Assembly (NCBI GenBank): GCA_018609125.1
Contig: JABAYF010000028.1
Coordinates: forward strand, 124,001 to 188,000
DNA from: Candidatus Nanopelagicales bacterium
Lineage (GTDB): Bacteria > Actinomycetota > Actinomycetes > S36-B12
Length of the DNA: 64,000 nucleotides
Reading direction: 5' to 3'
The position numbers and the translations under genes were made by a program. Shown here piece after piece: positions 59,945 through 64,000 of this stretch (the stretch's first letter is position 1; each line of letters starts with the position of its first letter). The notes below the pieces were generated by a model, which saw nothing but the letters and a program-made list of their open reading frames with translations, had not been told where the DNA came from and did no database searches.

Positions 59945-61315
59945 TCACATACTCGCGATCAATTTGTCGACTCGTTCGTCGTGGCTGATGAATGGGTCCT
60001 TGCACAGCACCGTGCGCTGTGCTTGATCGTTGAGCTTAAGATGTACCCAGTCGACAGTGAAGTCTCGACGCCGCTCCTGTGCATGCCGAATGAACTCCCC
60101 GCGCAAGCGCGCTCGAGTTGTCTGTGGTGCGGTGTTAATTGAAGCGAATACCTCAGGGTCATGGGTTACCCCACTGACCCGACCGCGACGTTCTAGAAGA
60201 TAGAACAGGCCACGATTTCGCGTAATGTCGTGGTAACTCAAATCTATCTGCGCTATCCGCGCATCGGCAAGTGTCAGGTTGTGCTTCGCCATATATTCAT
60301 CAAGGAGTCGCTTCTTGATCACCCAATCGATGTCACGATCGATGAGGGAGAGGTTCTCTGTCTCAACCGCGTGCAGTACTTGACCCCACAGTTTCATGAC
60401 GCGAGCCACGACCGAACCGGGTTCTGTTGCAAGCTCGCGCCGGTCCACGAAGTCCTTCGCCTTGCCGTAGTACTCACTTTGCAGTTGCAGTGCGGACAAC
60501 TCGCGGCCATTGCTCAGCCGAACCTTGCGCTGCCCCTTCGGATCGTGGCTAATTTCTCGAATCGAGCGGATCGGATTCTCCAGGCTCAGATCGCGCATCA
60601 CCACGCCTTCTTCAAGCATCCGCAGCACAAGATCGGTGGCGCCCACCTTGAGCATGGTTGTGGTGGTACTCATGTTGGAGTCCCCCACAATGACGTGCAG
60701 CCGCCGGTACCGCTCAGCATCAGCATGGGGCTCATCGCGGGTGTTGATGATCGGCCGCGACCGAGTTGTCGCGCTGGAAACGCCTTCCCAGATGTGATCA
60801 GCGCGTTGGCTAATGCAGTAGACCGCTCCTCGTGGCGTTTGCTGAACCTTGCCCGCGCCACAAATGAGTTGGCGCGACACCAGGAAAGGAAGAATCGCAT
60901 CGGCGGTATCAGAAAAGTCACCCTGTCGACCGATGAGGTAATTTTCGTGACAGCCATAGGAGTTGCCGGCGCTGTCGGTGTTGTTCTTAAACAGGTAGAT
61001 GTCGCCTTCGATGCCCTCTTCGCGCAGGCGCCGCTCAGCGTCGACAATGAGCCCTTCCAAGATGCGCTCCCCCGCGCGATCATGATGAACCAATTGCAGG
61101 ATGTCGTCACATTCCGCCGTTGCGTATTCTGGGTGGCTTCCCACATCTAGGTATAGGCGAGAGCCATTGCGCAAAAAGACATTGCTGCTGCGCCCCCAGG
61201 AGACGACCCGACGAAATAGGTATCTGGCTACTTCGTCTGGGCTTAGTCGTCGCTGACCCTTGAAAGAACAGGTAAGACCGTATTCAGTTTCGATGCCAAA
61301 GATGCGTCGTTCCAT
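59945..61315 (-). CDS. pafA: Pup-protein ligase PafA
   Basis: Glutamine-synthetase-fold ligase (456 residues) that attaches the C-terminal glutamate of Pup to lysines of substrate proteins. It begins [18 protein letters not shown] with the ATP/Mg-binding glutamates (GIETEYG), and contains [11 protein letters not shown] and [23 protein letters not shown], the last shared with Dop. The gene shares one base with the prcA stop. It lacks the extra loop of Dop. Followed after 66 bases by the FKBP lipoprotein gene with its own promoter. Confidence 0.96.
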   Translation of the reverse strand: MERRIFGIETEYGLTCSFKGQRRLSPDEVARYLFRRVVSWGRSSNVFLRNGSRLYLDVGSHPEYATAECDDILQLVHHDRAGERILEGLIVDAERRLREEGIEGDIYLFKNNTDSAGNSYGCHENYLIGRQGDFSDTADAILPFLVSRQLICGAGKVQQTPRGAVYCISQRADHIWEGVSSATTRSRPIINTRDEPHADAERYRRLHVIVGDSNMSTTTTMLKVGATDLVLRMLEEGVVMRDLSLENPIRSIREISHDPKGQRKVRLSNGRELSALQLQSEYYGKAKDFVDRRELATEPGSVVARVMKLWGQVLHAVETENLSLIDRDIDWVIKKRLLDEYMAKHNLTLADARIAQIDLSYHDITRNRGLFYLLERRGRVSGVTHDPEVFASINTAPQTTRARLRGEFIRHAQERRRDFTVDWVHLKLNDQAQRTVLCKDPFISHDERVDKLIASM

Positions 61316-62040
61316 CAGGCCCCGTCGGACTCGGCAAGTAGTTCGGTCACTTCGGCCACGCTCAGTCGGCGAAAGAGGCGACGGGTTCGCGTTCGATCAA
61401 GTACAGCTGTCTCAAGGCCCGCTGGCGCCAGCAGTACATCAGGCTCTTCATCGGCGTTTGTCGTGGTTGCTGATGCCGCACTCAGTGCATCGACGGCAAG
61501 GGCCAGCGTCTCGTTCAGATCCATTGAACTGCGCCAACGCTGGGTCAAAATTTCCTGCACAACGTCGGACTGGCCTCCCATAGCGACGAATCCGTGCTCA
61601 TCGGCCACAGATCCGTCAAAACTCAAGCGATATATTTGGTCTGTCTCTGTGGTGGTGCCGGCCTCAGCGACAACGATTTCGACCTCGTAGGGTTTTGGCG
61701 TCTCGGTGAAGATCGTGCCGAGAGTCTGGGCGTAGGCGTTGGCGAGACTGCGCACCGTGACATCGCGCCGGTCATAGGAGTATCCGCGTAGGTCAGCCAA
61801 TCGAACTCCAGCGACCCTGAGGCTTTCGAATTCGTTGTACTTACCCACCGCGGCGAATCCGATGCGATCGTAGATCTCAGAGATCTTGTGCAGCGCTCGC
61901 GAGGGATTCTCTGCGACGAATGCGATTCCGTCGCGATACTGCATCACCACAACTGACCGACCTCTGGCGATGCCTGTCCGTGCATAGTCCGCTTTATCGC
62001 GCATGACCTGTTCAGGTGACACATAAAACGGCATGCTCAT
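61315..62040 (-). CDS. prcA: 20S proteasome alpha subunit PrcA
   Basis: Non-catalytic subunit (241 residues) forming the outer rings of the actinobacterial 20S proteasome. The N-terminal gating segment [34 protein letters not shown] is conserved; the fold lacks the nucleophilic Thr. ASATT-type C-terminal tail and final -DGA residues. It follows prcB by six bases and overlaps pafA by one base, and so is cotranscribed with pup-prcB-prcA-pafA. Confidence 0.96.
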   Translation of the reverse strand: MSMPFYVSPEQVMRDKADYARTGIARGRSVVVMQYRDGIAFVAENPSRALHKISEIYDRIGFAAVGKYNEFESLRVAGVRLADLRGYSYDRRDVTVRSLANAYAQTLGTIFTETPKPYEVEIVVAEAGTTTETDQIYRLSFDGSVADEHGFVAMGGQSDVVQEILTQRWRSSMDLNETLALAVDALSAASATTTNADEEPDVLLAPAGLETAVLDRTRTRRLFRRLSVAEVTELLAESDGA

Positions 62041-62046
62041 CGCGTT

Positions 62047-62928
62047 CTACTCCCCCGGGCTTGGTGTAAGTGGTGCAACAGGACCATCAGGGGCTGACAT
62101 GCGTGCGTTAACGACCGCCTCAACAAGAGCACCCGTTGCTTCGTCGTCCCACATGGACACGCCGCGTTGATCGACAACGCCAATAACCGGATAGATGCGC
62201 CGAGACATGTCGGGACCGCCCGTGGCAGAGTCATCATCGGCCGCGTCGTAGAGCGCTTCAATGGCGGCCAGGACGGCCTGTTCAGCCGACATCCCCGATC
62301 GATACAACTTCTTCAACGATCCACGAGCGAAAGAGGATCCTGAGCCCACGGCATGGTGTTCTCGTTCTTCATAACGACCTCCGGTGACGTCGTAGGAGAA
62401 AATGCGACCGCGTTGCTCGTCAGCATCGAAGCCACCGAAAAGAGGAACAACAGCCAGCCCCTGCATGGCCAAACCAAGGTTGTTTCGCAATAGTCCTGAC
62501 AGGCGATTAGCCTTGCCGTCGAGGGTTAGTGCGGTGCCCTCAATCTTTTCGTAGTGCTCCAACTCAACACAGAACAATCGCACGAGTTCGACCGCAATAC
62601 CCGCCGCCCCGGCGATGCCCACCAGCGAGAAGTCATCAGCGGGGAACACTTTTTCAATGTCTCGCTGTGCGATGACGTTGCCCATGGTGGCCCGGCGGTC
62701 GCCAGCCATGACCACACCATCGGCGTAGGTCAAAGCCACGATGGTGGTGCCGTGTGGAATTTGAAGGCCGGCCTGTCCGCTCAATTGCCCGGCCGCATGG
62801 GTCGGTGCTTCGCGGTCGTGGCCGATCGAGTTCAAGAAGTCGGCAAACGAACTCGACGTTGCTGAGGTGTAGGCGTTGGCAAGGCCGGTGGGACCGCGAT
62901 GGGAGTCTGGAGTTCGAGATGCTGTCAC
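62047..62928 (-). CDS. prcB: 20S proteasome beta subunit PrcB
   Basis: Catalytic subunit (293 residues) of the proteasome. A 60-residue propeptide is cut between G60 and T61 ([10 protein letters not shown]); T61 becomes the N-terminal nucleophile. Conserved D in AGDRRAT and K in [10 protein letters not shown] complete the active site. The propeptide is long and rich in Ser/Gly and is longer than some actinobacterial versions. GTG start with AAAGGGTGG upstream, in an ATGA-type four-base overlap with the pup stop. Confidence 0.96.
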   Translation of the reverse strand: MTASRTPDSHRGPTGLANAYTSATSSSFADFLNSIGHDREAPTHAAGQLSGQAGLQIPHGTTIVALTYADGVVMAGDRRATMGNVIAQRDIEKVFPADDFSLVGIAGAAGIAVELVRLFCVELEHYEKIEGTALTLDGKANRLSGLLRNNLGLAMQGLAVVPLFGGFDADEQRGRIFSYDVTGGRYEEREHHAVGSGSSFARGSLKKLYRSGMSAEQAVLAAIEALYDAADDDSATGGPDMSRRIYPVIGVVDQRGVSMWDDEATGALVEAVVNARMSAPDGPVAPLTPSPGE

Positions 62929-63131
62929 TGGCCACCCTTTTGGACGAAGGATCGAACAAAGTCTTCGGCGTTTACCTCGAGCACCCCATCGATCTCGTCG
63001 AGGATTGAGTCAACGTCGGCATCGATGTCGCTGCTGGAACTTTCGCGAGAAACTACCGCTGCCGCAACATCGTCCTCCGCGGCATCCTCGCGGGGAGTAG
63101 GTCGCGTCTGGCCAGAATCCTGGGTCGTCAT
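62925..63131 (-). CDS. pup: Prokaryotic ubiquitin-like protein Pup
   Basis: Small disordered protein of 68 residues. The C-terminus ends in GGQ, the form that must be deamidated to GGE by Dop before ligation. The central helix [36 protein letters not shown] interacts with Mpa and PafA. ATG 63131 has AAGGTGG five bases upstream; the GTG at 63140 is a longer alternative. Its stop overlaps prcB. Confidence 0.96.
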   Translation of the reverse strand: MTTQDSGQTRPTPREDAAEDDVAAAVVSRESSSSDIDADVDSILDEIDGVLEVNAEDFVRSFVQKGGQ

Positions 63132-63170
63132 GGTGACCACCTTAACCCTGACCGGCGGCCTAGGCGCGGC

Positions 63171-64000
63171 TTAGGAGCCGCGGAGGGCAGCGAGTAGATC
63201 TGCTGCGGTCTCACACCGATCAAGTAACGCCTCTAGTTGGGCACGCGTACCACGCACCGGTTCCAACGTCGGCACGCGCTGGAGGGCTTCATAACCGGGA
63301 ACGTCGAAAATGACTGAATCCCATGAGGCAGCAGCAACAGAACTGGCATAGCGTCGAAGACACTCCCCGCGGAAATACGCGCGCGTGTCGTCTGGCGGAA
63401 ATTCCATCGCGTGTGCGACGCGCTCCGGTTCCACCAGGCGCTTAAGGCGCCCGGAGGATTCCAAGCGTAGGGCCAGCCCACGGGAGGGATTGATGTCTGA
63501 GTACTGAAGATCTACCAGCGCTAGACGTGCTTCATCCCAGCCGAGGCCATCACGGCGCCGGTAGCCATCGAGCAGTCGCAGTTTTGCTACCCAGTCGAGT
63601 TCGTCGGCCAACGCAGTTGGATCGACTTCTAACTGCTCCAGCGTAGCTTCCCAGCGGCTTAAGACGTCCTGTGTTTGCTTGTCCGAACTTGAATCCGGTT
63701 GGGTATTCACCAACTCGCGCGCGGCACGGGCGAAGCGACGTTGCATTTCGATCGCCGTCATTTCGCGCCCATCGGCAAGTTGCAGCACCTGGGTCAAACT
63801 GTGGTCGTGGGACACCGCGTGCATGGCCGCCACGGGGTCGGCCAAACTGAGGTCATCGCCGATCGCGCTATTTTCGATAAGGCTCAAAACAAGTGCGGTG
63901 GTGCCCATTTTTAGGTAGGTCGCGGTTTCGGAAAGGTTGGCATCGCCAACGATGACGTGCAAACGCCGATATCGCTCCGGGTCCGCATGTGGCTCATCAC
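63171..64000 (-). CDS. dop: Pup deamidase/depupylase Dop, C-terminal part (cut by window edge)
   Basis: PafA-like enzyme that deamidates Pup and can remove it. Only the 3' two-thirds are present: the frame continues off the right edge, since codons upstream of base 63962 read DEPHADPERYRR before LHVIVGDANLSETATYLKMGTTALVLSL. This segment with GDANLSE (PafA has GDSNMST) and the absence of the PafA N-terminus identify Dop rather than a second PafA. It is 39 bases upstream of pup on the same strand. Confidence 0.9.
   Translation of the reverse strand, partial: DEPHADPERYRRLHVIVGDANLSETATYLKMGTTALVLSLIENSAIGDDLSLADPVAAMHAVSHDHSLTQVLQLADGREMTAIEMQRRFARAARELVNTQPDSSSDKQTQDVLSRWEATLEQLEVDPTALADELDWVAKLRLLDGYRRRDGLGWDEARLALVDLQYSDINPSRGLALRLESSGRLKRLVEPERVAHAMEFPPDDTRAYFRGECLRRYASSVAAASWDSVIFDVPGYEALQRVPTLEPVRGTRAQLEALLDRCETAADLLAALRGS

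Noticed and set aside
60230-61150. 306-residue plus-strand open frame opposite pafA
   Set aside because: It is the antisense of pafA; the pafA frame contains all family motifs and the plus frame has no recognisable domain or ribosome-binding site.
63132-63170. Small gene between dop and pup
   Set aside because: Only 39 bases; explained as leader of pup with its ribosome-binding site AAGGTGG.

Overview
The window reads as one contiguous, gene-dense stretch of an actinobacterial (Actinomycetota) chromosome. The evidence is a complete Pup-proteasome locus (dop, pup, prcB, prcA, pafA, pafB, pafC), rbpA, a sufR-led Suf operon, garA-ftsR-like genes beside gcvH, a polyprenol-phosphate mannose synthase, GTG/TTG starts and many apparently leaderless promoters. 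Gene order recalls Mycobacterium (ctaB/ctaA/ABC/suf; fabG-fabI; nfeD-SPFH; pgsA-gcvH-garA-ftsR-DUF151-merR-gcvP; rbpA/fxsA/ppm/lnt), but no mycolate-specific gene is seen and the enoyl-ACP reductase has a short substrate loop. G+C is moderately high by eye. The species cannot be named from this. No tRNA, rRNA, insertion sequence, phage gene or CRISPR array was found.

Layout. 1-3.7 kb: heme A synthesis (ctaB, ctaA) and an ABC exporter. 3.7-10.3 kb: the Fe-S assembly operon sufR-sufB-sufD-Rieske-sufC-sufS-sufU-sufT, almost wholly translationally coupled. 10.4-15.9 kb: ABC-F ATPase, crotonase, ABC exporter, SURF1, DUF3099 protein. 15.9-19.6 kb: TldD/PmbA pair and a TMEM175-like channel. 19.6-24.7 kb: fabG-fabI, two phosphatases (sixA, serB), an unknown gene and an ABC ATPase. 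24.7-31.7 kb: NfeD, SPFH protein, Fe-S photolyase, TSUP transporter, rRNA/tRNA methyltransferase, phosphatase, a copper-monooxygenase-like lipoprotein and a CDP-alcohol phosphatidyltransferase. 31.8-37.9 kb: gcvH, garA, two MerR regulators, DUF151 nuclease, tandem glycine riboswitch, gcvP. 37.9-43.7 kb: Na+/H+ antiporter, molybdoenzyme, small membrane proteins, GDPD, rbpA. 43.7-50.4 kb (minus strand): fxsA, ppm, lnt, amidohydrolase, acyl-CoA dehydrogenase, M24 peptidase. 50.4-64 kb: 5'-3' exonuclease, then on the minus strand the proteasome/Tat block from dop (cut by the right edge) to helY.

How it fits together. Heme A (CtaA/CtaB) and SURF1 serve cytochrome oxidase. Suf supplies clusters for SufR itself, the photolyase and the molybdoenzyme. 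Lnt acylates lipoproteins such as the copper-monooxygenase-like and double-FKBP proteins seen here. Dop activates Pup, PafA attaches it and PrcAB degrades the target.

The most interesting points are: a bacterial lipoprotein keeping every copper ligand of peptidylglycine alpha-hydroxylating monooxygenase; a window-wide TANNNT-N6-8-start-codon signature of leaderless promoters, three times built on the upstream gene's TAG stop; all seven convergent gene junctions having no room for a terminator; a perfect CACAC-N5-GTGTG palindrome across the likely sufR start; and a double-FKBP lipoprotein made by internal duplication inside the proteasome locus. There is no gene-free stretch over 300 bases; the longest (34660-34922) holds the riboswitch.
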